64,000 nt of DNA from Siphonodentalium dalli (lineage: Eukaryota > Mollusca > Scaphopoda > Gadilida > Siphonodentaliidae), in the NCBI GenBank assembly GCA_032622095.1, contig CP136062.1, forward strand, positions 3,660,001 through 3,724,000, read 5' to 3'. Under the pieces are notes generated by a model. The model worked only from the letters and a program-made list of their open reading frames with translations, was not told the origin of the DNA and did not search any database. The position numbers and the translations under genes were made by a program. Shown piece after piece: positions 37,544-51,540 of the stretch (its first letter is position 1; every line of letters begins with the position of its first letter).

Positions 37544-38004
37544 ATCATGGCCTAGCTCTTCGTGATTTCGATATCACAGACAGGGAAGGCAATTCTGTTC
37601 AGGACTTCCGCCACACGCAGTTCAGAATTTGAGAAATTGGATCAGGACATGTCACGAAATAGAGTCGGGAGCCCGAAAATAAACATATGACGCCATATAA
37701 ATTGGTGAGGAGTAAGTATCACGGCGTAGCTCTTCGTGATTTCGATACCACAGACAGGGCAGGCAATTCTGTACAGGATTTCCGCCACATGGAGTTCAGA
37801 TTTTGATAAATTGGGTCAGGACGGGTCACAAATATATTCGGGACCCCGAAAATTCACATATTACGCCATTAAAATTGGTGAGGAGTACGTATCACGGCCT
37901 AACTCTCCGTGATTTCGACATCACAGACAAGGCAGCCAATTATGTACAGGATTTCCGCCACAGGCAGTTCAGATTTTGAGAAATTTGGTCAGGACGGGTC
38001 ACGA
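37544..38004 (+). repeat. Satellite linker related to the I units
   Basis: Monomers with AAGTATCATGGC, CAGGACTTCCG, GGGAGCCCGAAAATAAAC, GGCGTAGCTC, GATACCACAGAC, CACATGGAGTTC and GGGTCACAAATATATTC. The same series occurs at 51780-52240, 54920-55380 and 57540-58000. Similarity to those units begins already at about 37281, inside F2. Confidence 0.8.
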
Positions 38005-38090
38005 AATAGAGTCAGGACCCCGGAAATTCACATATTACGCCATTAAAATTGGTGAGGAGTGACTACCACGGCCTAGCTCTTCGTGATTTC

Positions 38091-38106
38091 GATATCTATA
38101 ACAGAC
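38091..38106 (+). other. 4-bp insertion that breaks the dyad (recurrent marker)
   Basis: GATATCTATAACAGAC replaces GATATCACAGAC. It adds 4 bp and separates the right-hand ATCAC arm from the dyad. The same insertion is at 40863, 52351, 55490 and 58106, always in the monomer with GACTACCACGG. A variant, GATATCTATCGCAAAC, is at 28885. It marks one monomer type carried through several HOR units. Confidence 0.85.
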
Positions 38107-38335
38107 AGGGCAGGCAATTATGTACATGATTTCCGCCACACGCAGTTTAGATTTTGAGAAAATGGGTCAGGACGTGTCACGAAATAGAGTCGGGACCCCG
38201 AAAATTAACATATTACGCCATTAAAATTGATGAGGAGTGAGTATCACGGAATAAGTCTTCGAGATTTCGACATCACACACAGGGAAGGCAATTCTGTACA
38301 GGATTTCCGCCACAAGCAGTTCAGATTTTGATAAA

Positions 38336-38355
38336 TTCGGTCAGGTCGGGACCCC
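38336..38355 (+). other. 18-bp deletion shared by both G units
   Basis: GGTCAGG (ending 38345) joins TCGGGACCCC directly, whereas homologous monomers at 52600 and 55740 keep ACGGGTCACGAAATAGAG between. The identical junction, with the same G-to-C change in ATTCGG, is at 41108-41127. This dates the deletion before the 2,772-bp duplication and after the split from the I lineage. Confidence 0.85.
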
Positions 38356-40776
38356 GAAAATTTACATAATACGCCATTAAAATTGGTGACGAGTCAGTAT
38401 CACGGCCTAACTCTTCGTGATTTCAATAACACAGACAGGGCAGGCAATTCTGTATAGGATTTCCGCCACACGCAGTTGAGATTTGAAGAAATTGGGTCAG
38501 GACGGGTCACGAAATAGAGTCAGGACCCCGGAAATTCATATACTACGCCATTTAATGTGGTGAGGAGTAAGTATAACGGCCTTGCTCTTCGTGATTTCCA
38601 CAACACAGGCAGGGCAGTCTATTCTGTACAGGATTTCCGCCACACGCAGTTCAGATTTTGAGAAATAGGATCAGGACGTGTCACGAAATAGAGTCAGGAC
38701 CCCGGAAATTCATATATTACGCCATTAAAATTTGTGAGGAGTAAGTATCACGGCCTAGCTCTTCGTGATTTAGATATCACAGACAGGGAAGGCAATTCTG
38801 TACAGGATTTCCGTTACACACAGTTCAGATTTTGAGAAATTGGGTCAGGACATGTCACGAAATAGAGTCGGGACCCCGAACATTAACATATTACGCCATT
38901 AACATTGGTGAGGAGTAAGTATCACGGCATAGCTATTCGTGATTTCGATATCACAGACAGGGCAGGCAATTCTGTACAGGATTTCCGCCACAGGCAGTTG
39001 AGATTTTGATAAATTGGGTCAGGACGGGTCACGAAATAGAGTCGTGACCCCGGAAATTTACATAATACGCCATTGAAATTGGTGACGAGTAAGTATCACG
39101 GCCTAACTCTCCGTGATTTCGACATCACATACAGGGCAGCCAATTATGTACAGGATTTCCGCCACACGCAGTTCAGATTTTGAGAAATAGGGTCAGGACG
39201 TGTCACGAAATAGAGTCGGGACCCCGAAAATTTACATAATACGCCATTAAAATTGGTGACGAGTCAGTATCACGGCCTAACTCTTCGTGATTTCGATATC
39301 ACAGACAGGGCAGGCAATTCTGTATAGGATTTCCGCCACAAGCAGTTCAGATTTTGAGAAATTGGGTCAGGACGTGTCACGAAATAGAGTCGGACCCCGA
39401 AAATTCACATATTATGACATTAAAATTGGTGAGGAGTAAGTATCACGGCAAAACTCTTCGTGATTTCGACATCACACACAGGGAAGGCAATTCTGTACAG
39501 GATTTCCGCCACACGCAGTTGAGATTTTGAAAAATTGGGTCAGGACGGGTCACGAAATAGAGTCGGCACCCCGAAAATTCATATACTACGCCATTTAATG
39601 TGGTGACGAGTAAGTATAACGGCCTTGCTCTTCGTGATTTCCAGAACACAGGCAGGGCAGGCAATTATGTACAGGATTTCCGCCACATGCAGTTCAGATT
39701 TTGAGAAATAGGATCAGGACTTGTCACGAAATAGAGTCAGGACCCCGGAAATTCATATATTACGCCATTAAAATTTGTGAGGAGTAAGTATCACGGCCTA
39801 GCTCTTCGTGATTTAGATATCACAGACAGGGAAGGCAATTCTGTACAGGATTTCCGCAGCACGCAGTTCAGATTTTGAGAAATTGGGTCAGGACATGTCA
39901 CGAAATAGAGTCGGGACCCCGAACATTAACATATTACCCCATTAACATTGGTGAGGAGTAAGTATCACGGCATAGCTATTCGTGATTTCGATATCACAGA
40001 AAGGGCAGGCAATTCTGTATAGGATTTCCGCCACAGGCAGTTGAGATTTTAAGAAATTGGGTCAGGACGGGTCACGAAATAGAGTCAGGACCCCGGAAAT
40101 TCATATACTACGCCATTTAATGTGGTGCCGAGTAAGTATAACGCCCTTACACTTCGTGATTTCCACAACACAGGCAGGGCAGCAGGTAATTATGTACAGG
40201 ATTTCCGCCACTCGCAGTTCAGATTTTGAGAAATTGGGTCAGGACATGTCACGAAATAGAGTCGGGACCCGGAACATTAACATATTACGCCATTAACATT
40301 GGTGAGGAGTAAGTATCACGGCATAGCTATTCGTGATTTCGATATCACAGACAAGGCAGGCAATTTTGTATAGGATTTCCGCCGCACGCAGTTGAAATTT
40401 TGATAACTTGGGTCAGGACGGGTCACGAAATAGAGTCGTGACCCCGGAAATTTACATAATACGCCATTAAAATTGGTGACGAGTAAGTATCACGGCCTAA
40501 CTCTCCGTGATTTCGACATCACAGACAGGGCAGCCAATTCTGTACAGGATTTCCGCCACACGCAGTTCAGATTTTGATAAATTGGGTCAGGACGGGTCAC
40601 GAAATAGAGTCGGGACCCCGGAAATTTACATAATACGCCATTAAAATTTATGACGAGTAAGTATCACGGCCTAACTATTCGTCATTTCAATATCACAGAA
40701 AGGGCAGGCAATTCTGTATAGGATTTCCGACACAGGCAGTTAAGATTTTAAGAAATTGGGTCAGGACGGGTCACGA

Positions 40777-43548
40777 AATAGAGTCAGGACCCCGGAAATT
40801 CACATATTACGCCATTAAAATTGGTGAGGAGTGACTACCACGGCCTAGCTCTTCGTGATTTCGATATCTATAACAGACAGGGCAGGCAATTATGTACATG
40901 ATTTCCGCCACACGCAGTTTAGATTTTGAGAAAATGGGTCAGGACGTGTCACGAAATAGAGTCGGGACCCCGAAAATTAACATATTACGCCATTAAAATT
41001 GATGAGGAGTGAGTATCACGGAATAAGTCTTCGAGATTTCGACATCACACACAGGGAAGGCAATTCTGTACAGGATTTCCGCCACAAGCAGTTCAGATTT
41101 TGATAAATTCGGTCAGGTCGGGACCCCGAAAATTTACATAATACGCCATTAAAATTGGTGACGAGTCAGTATCACGGCCTAACTCTTCGTGATTTCAATA
41201 ACACAGACAGGGCAGGCAATTCTGTATAGGATTTCCGCCACACGCAGTTGAGATTTGAAGAAATTGGGTCAGGACGGGTCACGAAATAGAGTCAGGACCC
41301 CGGAAATGCATATACTACGCCATTTAATGTGGTGAGGAGTAAGTATAACGGCCTTGCTCTTCGTGATTTCCACAACACAGGCAGGGCAGTCTATTCTGTA
41401 CAGGATTTCCGCCACACGCAGTTCAGATTTTGAGAAATAGGATCAGGACGTGTCACGAAATAGAGTCAGGACCCCGGAAATTCATATATTACGCCATTAA
41501 AATTTGTGAGGAGTAAGTATCACGGCCTAGCTCTTCGTGATTTAGATATCACAGACAGGGAAGGCAATTCTGTACAGGATTTCCGTTACACACAGTTCAG
41601 ATTTTGAGAAATTGGGTCAGGACATGTCACGAAATAGAGTCGGGACCCCGAACATTAACATATTACGCCATTAACATTGGTGAGGAGTAAGTATCACGGC
41701 ATAGCTATTCGTGATTTCGATATCACAGACAGGGCAGGCAATTCTGTACAGGATTTCCGCCACAGGCAGTTGAGATTTTGATAAATTGGGTCAGGACGGG
41801 TCACGAAATAGAGTCGTGACCCCGGAAATTTACATAATACGCCATTGAAATTGGTGACGAGTAAGTATCACGGCCTAACTCTCCGTGATTTCGACATCAC
41901 AGACAGGGCAGCCAATTATGTACAGGATTTCCGCCACACGCAGTTCAGATTTTGAGAAATAGGGTCAGGACGTGTCACGAAATAGAGTCGGGACCCCGAA
42001 AATTTACATAATACGCCATTAAAATTGGTGACGAGTCAGTATCACGGCCTAACTCTTCGTGATTTCGATATCACAGACAGGGCAGGCAATTCTGTATAGG
42101 ATTTCCGCCACAAGCAGTTCAGATTTTGAGAAATTGGGTCAGGACGTGTCACGAAATAGAGTCGGACCCCGAAAATTCACATATTATGACATTAAAATTG
42201 GTGAGGAGTAAGTATCACGGCAAAACTCTTCGTGATTTCGACATCACACACAGGGAAGGCAATTCTGTACAGGATTTCCGCCACACGCAGTTGAGATTTT
42301 GAAAAATTGGGTCAGGACGGGTCACGAAATAGAGTCGGCACCCCGAAAATTCATATACTACGCCATTTAATGTGGTGACGAGTAAGTATAACGGCCTTGC
42401 TCTTCGTGATTTCCAGAACACAGGCAGGGCAGGCAATTATGTACAGGATTTCCGCCACATGCAGTTCAGATTTTGAGAAATAGGATCAGGACTTGTCACG
42501 AAATAGAGTCAGGACCCCGGAAATTCATATATTACGCCATTAAAATTTGTGAGGAGTAAGTATCACGGCCTAGCTCTTCGTGATTTAGATATCACAGACA
42601 GGGAAGGCAATTCTGTACAGGATTTCCGCAGCACGCAGTTCAGATTTTGAGAAATTGGGTCAGGACATGTCACGAAATAGAGTCGGGACCCCGAACATTA
42701 ACATATTACCCCATTAACATTGGTGAGGAGTAAGTATCACGGCATAGCTATTCGTGATTTCGATATCACAGAAAGGGCAGGCAATTCTGTATAGGATTTC
42801 CGCCACAGGCAGTTGAGATTTTAAGAAATTGGGTCAGGACGGGTCACGAAATAGAGTCAGGACCCCGGAAATTCATATACTACGCCATTTAATGTGGTGC
42901 CGAGTAAGTATAACGCCCTTACACTTCGTGATTTCCACAACACAGGCAGGGCAGCAGGTAATTATGTACAGGATTTCCGCCACTCGCAGTTCAGATTTTG
43001 AGAAATTGGGTCAGGACATGTCACGAAATAGAGTCGGGACCCGGAACATTAACATATTACGCCATTAACATTGGTGAGGAGTAAGTATCACGGCATAGCT
43101 ATTCGTGATTTCGATATCACAGACAAGGCAGGCAATTTTGTATAGGATTTCCGCCGCACGCAGTTGAAATTTTGATAACTTGGGTCAGGACGGGTCACGA
43201 AATAGAGTCGTGACCCCGGAAATTTACATAATACGCCATTAAAATTGGTGACGAGTAAGTATCACGGCCTAACTCTCCGTGATTTCGACATCACAGACAG
43301 GGCAGCCAATTCTGTACAGGATTTCCGCCACACGCAGTTCAGATTTTGATAAATTGGGTCAGGACGGGTCACGAAATAGAGTCGGGACCCCGGAAATTTA
43401 CATAATACGCCATTAAAATTTATGACGAGTAAGTATCACGGCCTAACTATTCGTCATTTCAATATCACAGAAAGGGCAGGCAATTCTGTATAGGATTTCC
43501 GACAAAGGCAGTTAAGATTTTAAGAAATTGGGTCAGGACGGGTCACGA
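40777..43548 (+). repeat. HOR unit G2, about 16 monomers (2,772 bp)
   Basis: Adjacent copy of G1 with very few differences: GGAAATGCATATAC near 41306, CATCACAGACAGG versus CATCACATACAGG near 41891, and CCGACAAAGGCAG versus CCGACACAGGCAG near 43500. Its last 720 bp overlap the first H unit. The 18-bp deletion of G1 recurs at 41117. Confidence 0.9.
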
Positions 43549-46500
43549 AATAGAGTCAGGACCCCGGAAATTCATATACTACGCCATTTAATGTGGTGGC
43601 GAGTAAGTATAACGGCCTTGCTCTTCGTGATTTCCACAACACAGGCAGGGCAGGCAATTCTGTACAGGATTTCCACCACCTTCAGTTCAGATTTTGAGAA
43701 ATTGGGTCAGGACGGGTCACGAAATAGAGTCGGGACCCCGAAAATTAACATATTACGCCATTAAAATTGGTGAGGAGTAAGTATCACGACCTAACTCTTC
43801 GTGATTCCGACATCACATACAGTGCAGCCAATTCTGTACAGGATTTCCGACACAAGCATTTCAGATTTTGAGAAATTGGGTCAGGACGGGTCACGAAATA
43901 GAGTCAGGACCCCTGGACATTCACATATTACGCCATTAAAATTGGTGACGAGTAAGTATCACGGCCTAACTCTGCGTGATGTCGACATCGCAGACAGGGC
44001 AGCCAATTATGTACAGGATTTCCGCCACAAGCAGTTCAGATTTTGATAAATTGGGTCAGGACGGGTCACGAAATAGAGTCAGGACCCCGGAAATTCATAT
44101 ATTACGCCATTAAAATTGGAGAGGAGTAAGTATCACGGCCTAGCTCTTCGTGATTTCGATATCACAGACAGGGAAGGCAATTCTGTACATGATTTCTGCC
44201 ACACGCAGTTCAGATTTTTATAAATTGGGTCAGGACATGTCACAAAATATATTCGGGACACCGAAAATTCACATATTACGGCATTAAAATTGGTGAGGAG
44301 TAAGTATCACGGCCTCTCTCTCCGCGATGTCGACATCACAGACAGGGCAGCCAATTATGTATAGGATTTCCGCCACACGCAGTTCAGATTTTGATAAATT
44401 GGGTCAGGACGGGTCACGAAATAGATTCGGGACTCCGAAATTTACATAATACGCCATTAAAATTGGTGACGAGTAAGTATCACGGCCTAACTCTTCGTGA
44501 TTTCAATATCACAGAAAGGGCAGGCAATTCTGTATAGGATTTCCGCCACAGGCAGTTGAGATTTTAAGAAATTGGGTCAGGACGGGTCACGAAATAGAGT
44601 CAGGACCCCGGAAATTCATATACTACGCCATTTAATGTGGTGGCGAGTAAGTATAACGGCCTTACTCTTCGTGATGTCCACAACACAGGCAGGGCAGCAG
44701 GTAATTATGTACAGGATTTCCGCCACTCGCAGTTCAGATTTTGAGAAATTGGGTCAGGACGGGTCACGAAATAGAGTCGGCACCCCGAAAATTCATATAC
44801 TACGCCATTTAATGTGGTGACGAGTAAGTATAACGGCCTTGCTCTTCGTGATTTCCAGAACACAGGCAGGGCAGGCAATTATGTACAGGATTTCCGCCAC
44901 ATGCAGTTCAGATTTTGAGAAATAGGATCAGGACTTGTCACGAAATAGAGTCAGGACCCCGGAAATTCATATATTACGCCATTAAAATTTGTGAGGAGTA
45001 AGTATCACGGCCTAGCTCTTCGTGATTTAGATATCACAGACAGGGAAGGCAATTCTGTACAGGATTTCCGCCACACGCAGTTCAGATTTTGAGAAATTGG
45101 GTCAGGACATGTCACGAAATAGAGTCGGGACCCCGAACATTAACATATTACGCCATTAACATTGGTGAGGAGTAAGTATCACGGCATAGCTATTCGTGAT
45201 TTCGATATCACAGAAAGGGCAGGCAATTCTGTATAGGATTTCCGCCACAGGCAGTTGAGATTTTAAGAAATTGGGTCAGGACGGGTCACGAAATAGAGTC
45301 AGGACCCCGGAAATTCATATACTACGCCATTTAATGTGGTGCCGAGTAAGTATAACGCCCTTACACTTCGTGATTTCCACAACACAGGCAGGGCAGCAGG
45401 TAATTATGTACAGGATTTCCGCCACTCGCAGTTCAGATTTTGAGAAATTGGGTCAGGACATGTCACGAAATAGAGTCGGGACCCCGAACATTAACATATT
45501 ACGCCATTAACATTGGTGAGGAGTAAGTATCACGGCATAGCTATTCGTGATTTCGATATCACAGAAAGGGCAGGCAATTCTGTATAGGATTTCCGCCACA
45601 GGCAGTTGAGATTTTAAGAAATTGGGTCAGGACGGGTCACGAAATAGAGTCAGGACCCCGGAAATTCATATACTACGCCAATTAATGTGGTGGCGAGTAA
45701 GTATAACGGCCTTACTCTTCGTGATGTCCACAACACAGGCAGGGCAGCAGGTAATTATGTACAGGATTTCCGCCACTCGCAGTTCAGATTTTGAGAAATT
45801 GGGTCAGGACGGGTCACGAAATAGAGTCGGAACCCCAAAAATTAACATATTACGCCATTACAATTGGTGAGGAGTAAGTATCACGGCCAGCTCTTCCTGA
45901 TTTCGACATCACAGACAGGGCAGCCAATTCTGTACAGGATTTCCGCCACAAGCAGTTCAGATTTTAAGAAATAGGGTCATGACGTGTCACGAATTAGAGT
46001 CGGGACCCCGAAAATTAACATATTACGCCATTAAAATTGGTGAGGAATGAGTATCACGGCCTAGCTCTTCGTGAGTTCGATATCACAGACAGGGAAGGCA
46101 ATTCTGTACAGGATTTCCGCCACAAGCAGTTCAGATTTTGAGAAATTGGGTCAGGACGTGTCACGAAATAGAGTCGGACCCCGAAAATTAACATATTACG
46201 CCATTGAAATTGATGAGGAGTGAGTATCACGGCCTAGCTCTTCGTGATTTCGATATCACAGACAGGACAGGCAATTATGTACAGGATTTCCGCCACACGC
46301 AGTTCAGATTTTGAGAAATTGGGTCATGACGGGTCACAAAATATATTCGGGACCCCGAAAATTCACATATTATGACATTAAAATTGGTGAGGAGTAAGTA
46401 TCACGGCAAAAGTCTTCGTGATTTCGACATCACACACAGGGAAGGCAATTCTGTACAGGATTTCCGCCACACGCAGTTGAGATTTTGAAAAATTGGGTCA

Positions 46501-47015
46501 GGACGGGTCACGAAATAGAGTCGGGACCCCGAAAATTCATATACTACGCCATTTAATGTGGTGACGAGTAAGTATAACGGCCTTGCTCTTCGTGATTTCC
46601 ACAACACAGGCAGGGCAGGCATTTCTGTACAGGATTTCCGCCACACGCAGTTCAGATTTTAAGAAATAGGATCAGGACGTGTCACGAAATAGAGTCAGGA
46701 CCCCGGAAATTCATATATTACGCCATTAAAATTTGTGAGGAGTAAGTATCACGGCCTAGCTCTTCGTGATTTAGATATCACAGACAGGGAAGGCAATTCT
46801 GTACAGGATTTCCGTTACACACAGTTCAGATTTTGAGAAATTGGGTCAGGACATGTCACGAAATAGAGTCGGGACCCCGAACATTAACATATTACGCCAT
46901 TAACATTGGTGAGGAGTAAGTATCACGGCATAGCTATTCGTGATTTCGATATCACAGACAGGGCAGGCAATTCTGTACAGGATTTCCGCCACACGCAGTT
47001 AAGATTTTGATAAAT
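42830..47015 (+). repeat. HOR unit H1, about 24 monomers (4,186 bp)
   Basis: First of a tandem pair with a constant 4,186-bp offset (43528 to 47714; 44572 to 48758; 46401 to 50587). Internally it is composite: its start is the end of G2, and 44779-45250 repeats the CGGCACCCCG / GGATCAGGACTTGTCACG segment of the G units. A short piece around 45290-45500 is a further copy of the GTGCCGAGTAAG monomer at 42890. It therefore looks assembled from earlier exchanges before being doubled. Confidence 0.9.
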
Positions 47016-50000
47016 TGGGTCAGGACGGGTCACGAAATAGAGTCAGGACCCCGGAAATTCATATACTACGCCATTTAATGTGGTGCCGAGTAAGTATAAC
47101 GCCCTTACACTTCGTGATTTCCACAACACAGGCAGGGCAGCAGGTAATTATGTACAGGATTTCCGCCACTCGCAGTTCAGATTTTGAGAAATTGGGTCAG
47201 GACATGTCACGAAATAGAGTCGGGACCCGGAACATTAACATATTACGCCATTAACATTGGTGAGGAGTAAGTATCACGGCATAGCTATTCGTGATTTCGA
47301 TATCACAGACAAGGCAGGCAATTTTGTATAGGATTTCCGCCGCACGCAGTTGAAATTTTGATAACTTGGGTCAGGACGGGTCACGAAATAGAGTCGTGAC
47401 CCCGGAAATTTACATAATACGCCATTAAAATTGGTGACGAGTAAGTATCACGGCCTAACTCTCCGTGATTTCGACATCACAGACAGGGCAGCCAATTCTG
47501 TACAGGATTTCCGCCACACGCAGTTCAGATTTTGATAAATTGGGTCAGGACGGGTCACGAAATAGAGTCGGGACCCCGGAAATTTACATAATACGCCATT
47601 AAAATTTATGACGAGTAAGTATCACGGCCTAACTATTCGTCATTTCAATATCACAGAAAGGGCAGGCAATTCTGTATAGGATTTCCGACAAAGGCAGTTA
47701 AGATTTTAAGAAATTGGGTCAGGACGGGTCACGAAATAGAGTCAGGACCCCGGAAATTCATATACTACGCCATTTAATGTGGTGGCGAGTAAGTATAACG
47801 GCCTTGCTCTTCGTGATTTCCACAACACAGGCAGGGCAGGCAATTCTGTACAGGATTTCCACCACCTTCAGTTCAGATTTTGAGAAATTGGGTCAGGACG
47901 GGTCACGAAATAGAGTCGGGACCCCGAAAATTAACATATTACGCCATTAAAATTGGTGAGGAGTAAGTATCACGACCTAACTCTTCGTGATTCCGACATC
48001 ACATACAGTGCAGCCAATTCTGTACAGGATTTCCGACACAAGCATTTCAGATTTTGAGAAATTGGGTCAGGACGGGTCACGAAATAGAGTCAGGACCCCT
48101 GGACATTCACATATTACGCCATTAAAATTGGTGACGAGTAAGTATCACGGCCTAACTCTGCGTGATGTCGACATCGCAGACAGGGCAGCCAATTATGTAC
48201 AGGATTTCCGCCACAAGCAGTTCAGATTTTGATAAATTGGGTCAGGACGGGTCACGAAATAGAGTCAGGACCCCGGAAATTCATATATTACGCCATTAAA
48301 ATTGGAGAGGAGTAAGTATCACGGCCTAGCTCTTCGTGATTTCGATATCACAGACAGGGAAGGCAATTCTGTACATGATTTCTGCCACACGCAGTTCAGA
48401 TTTTTATAAATTGGGTCAGGACATGTCACAAAATATATTCGGGACACCGAAAATTCACATATTACGGCATTAAAATTGGTGAGGAGTAAGTATCACGGCC
48501 TCTCTCTCCGCGATGTCGACATCACAGACAGGGCAGCCAATTATGTATAGGATTTCCGCCACACGCAGTTCAGATTTTGATAAATTGGGTCAGGACGGGT
48601 CACGAAATAGATTCGGGACTCCGAAATTTACATAATACGCCATTAAAATTGGTGACGAGTAAGTATCACGGCCTAACTCTTCGTGATTTCAATATCACAG
48701 AAAGGGCAGGCAATTCTGTATAGGATTTCCGCCACAGGCAGTTGAGATTTTAAGAAATTGGGTCAGGACGGGTCACGAAATAGAGTCAGGACCCCGGAAA
48801 TTCATATACTACGCCATTTAATGTGGTGGCGAGTAAGTATAACGGCCTTACTCTTCGTGATGTCCACACCACAGGCAGGGCAGCAGGTAATTATGTACAG
48901 GATTTCCGCCACTCGCAGTTCAGATTTTGAGAAATTGGGTCAGGACGGGTCACGAAATAGAGTCGGCACCCCGAAAATTCATATACTACGCCATTTAATG
49001 TGGTGACGAGTAAGTATAACGGCCTTGCTCTTCGTGATTTCCAGAACACAGGCAGGGCAGGCAATTATGTACAGGATTTCCGCCACATGCAGTTCAGATT
49101 TTGAGAAATAGGATCAGGACTTGTCACGAAATAGAGTCAGGACCCCGGAAATTCATATATTACGCCATTAAAATTTGTGAGGAGTAAGTATCACGGCCTA
49201 GCTCTTCGTGATTTAGATATCACAGACAGGGAAGGCAATTCTGTACAGGATTTCCGCCACACGCAGTTCAGATTTTGAGAAATTGGGTCAGGACATGTCA
49301 CGAAATAGAGTCGGGACCCCGAACATTAACATATTACGCCATTAACATTGGTGAGGAGTAAGTATCACGGCATAGCTATTCGTGATTTCGATATCACAGA
49401 AAGGGCAGGCAATTCTGTATAGGATTTCCGCCACAGGCAGTTGAGATTTTAAGAAATTGGGTCAGGACGGGTCACGAAATAGAGTCAGGACCCCGGAAAT
49501 TCATATACTACGCCATTTAATGTGGTGCCGAGTAAGTATAACGCCCTTACACTTCGTGATTTCCACAACACAGGCAGGGCAGCAGGTAATTATGTACAGG
49601 ATTTCCGCCACTCGCAGTTCAGATTTTGAGAAATTGGGTCAGGACATGTCACGAAATAGAGTCGGGACCCCGAACATTAACATATTACGCCATTAACATT
49701 GGTGAGGAGTAAGTATCACGGCATAGCTATTCGTGATTTCGATATCACAGAAAGGGCAGGCAATTCTGTATAGGATTTCCGCCACAGGCAGTTGAGATTT
49801 TAAGAAATTGGGTCAGGACGGGTCACGAAATAGAGTCAGGACCCCGGAAATTCATATACTACGCCAATTAATGTGGTGGCGAGTAAGTATAACGGCCTTA
49901 CTCTTCGTGATGTCCACAACACAGGCAGGGCAGCAGGTAATTATGTACAGGATTTCCGCCACTCGCAGTTCAGATTTTGAGAAATTGGGTCAGGACGGGT

Positions 50001-51201
50001 CACGAAATAGAGTCGGAACCCCAAAAATTAACATATTACGCCATTACAATTGGTGAGGAGTAAGTATCACGGCCAGCTCTTCCTGATTTCGACATCACAG
50101 ACAGGGCAGCCAATTCTGTACAGGATTTCCGCCACAAGCAGTTCAGATTTTAAGAAATAGGGTCATGACGTGTCACGAATTAGAGTCGGGACCCCGAAAA
50201 TTAACATATTACGCCATTAAAATTGGTGAGGAATGAGTATCACGGCCTAGCTCTTCGTGAGTTCGATATCACAGACAGGGAAGGCAATTCTGTACAGGAT
50301 TTCCGCCACAAGCAGTTCAGATTTTGAGAAATTGGGTCAGGACGTGTCACGAAATAGAGTCGGACCCCGGAAATTAACATATTACGCCATTGAAATTGAT
50401 GAGGAGTGAGTATCACGGCCTAGCTCTTCGTGATTTCGATATCACAGACAGGACAGGCAATTATGTACAGGATTTCCGCCACACGCAGTTCAGATTTTGA
50501 GAAATTGGGTCATGACGGGTCACAAAATATATTCGGGACCCCGAAAATTCACATATTATGACATTAAAATTGGTGAGGAGTAAGTATCACGGCAAAAGTC
50601 TTCGTGATTTCGACATCACACACAGGGAAGGCAATTCTGTACAGGATTTCCGCCACACGCAGTTGAGATTTTGAAAAATTGGGTCAGGACGGGTCACGAA
50701 ATAGAGTCGGGACCCCGAAAATTCATATACTACGCCATTTAATGTGGTGACGAGTAAGTATAACGGCCTTGCTCTTCGTGATTTCCACAACACAGGCAGG
50801 GCAGGCATTTCTGTACAGGATTTCCGCCACACGCAGTTCAGATTTTAAGAAATAAGATCAGGACGTGTCACGAAATAGAGTCAGGACCCCGGAAATTCAT
50901 ATATTACGCCATTAAACTTTGTGAGGAGTAAGTATCACGGCCTAGCTCTTCGTGATTTAGATATCACAGACAGGGAAGGCAATTCTGTACAGGATTTCCG
51001 TTACACACAGTTCAGATTTTGAGAAATTGGGTCAGGACATGTCACGAAATAGAGTCGGGACCCCGAACATTAACATATTACGCCATTAACATTGGTGAGG
51101 AGTAAGTATCACGGCATAGCTATTCGTGATTTCGATATCACAGACAGGGCAGGCAATTCTGTACAGGATTTCCGCCACACGCAGTTAAGATTTTGATAAA
51201 T
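47016..51201 (+). repeat. HOR unit H2, about 24 monomers (4,186 bp)
   Basis: Near-identical to H1. Differences noted by eye: CCACACCACAGG versus CCACAACACAGG near 48866, GGACCCCGGAAATT versus GGACCCCGAAAATT near 50366, AAATAAGATCAGG versus AAATAGGATCAGG near 50852, and ATTAAACTTTGTG versus ATTAAAATTTGTG near 50913. It is the longest recent duplication in the window. Confidence 0.9.
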
Positions 51202-51540
51202 TGGGTCAGGACGGGTCACGAAATAGAGTCGTGACCCCGGGAATTTACATAATACGCCATTGAAATTGGTGACGAGTAAGTATCACGGCCTAACTCTCCG
51301 TGATTTCGACATCACAGACAGGGCAGCCAATTCTGTTCAGGATTTCCGCCACACGCAGTTCAGATTTTATGAAATAGGGTCAGGACGTGTCACGAAATAG
51401 AGTCGGGACCCCGAAAATTTACATAATACGCCATTAAAATTGGTGACGAGTCAGTATCACGGCCTAACTCTTCGTGATTTCGATATCACAGACAGGGCAG
51501 GCAATTCTGTATAGGATTTCCGCCACACGCAGTTGAGATT
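51202..51540 (+). repeat. Satellite linker between H2 and the I units
   Basis: About two monomers carrying GACCCCGGGAATTTAC, CTGTTCAGGATTTCC and GATTTTATGAAATAGG variants. No gene or other signal is seen. Confidence 0.75.

Larger units (their letters stand above)
38005..40776 (+). repeat. HOR unit G1, about 16 monomers (2,772 bp)
   Basis: Pairs with 40777-43548 at a constant 2,772-bp offset (38061 to 40833; 39443 to 42215; 40057 to 42829). Shared private marks: GAGTGACTACCACGG, GATATCTATAACAG, an 18-bp deletion giving TTCGGTCAGGTCGGGACCCC at 38336-38355, TACACACAGTTCAG, CATATTACCCCATT, and GGGACCCGGAACATT. Confidence 0.9.
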
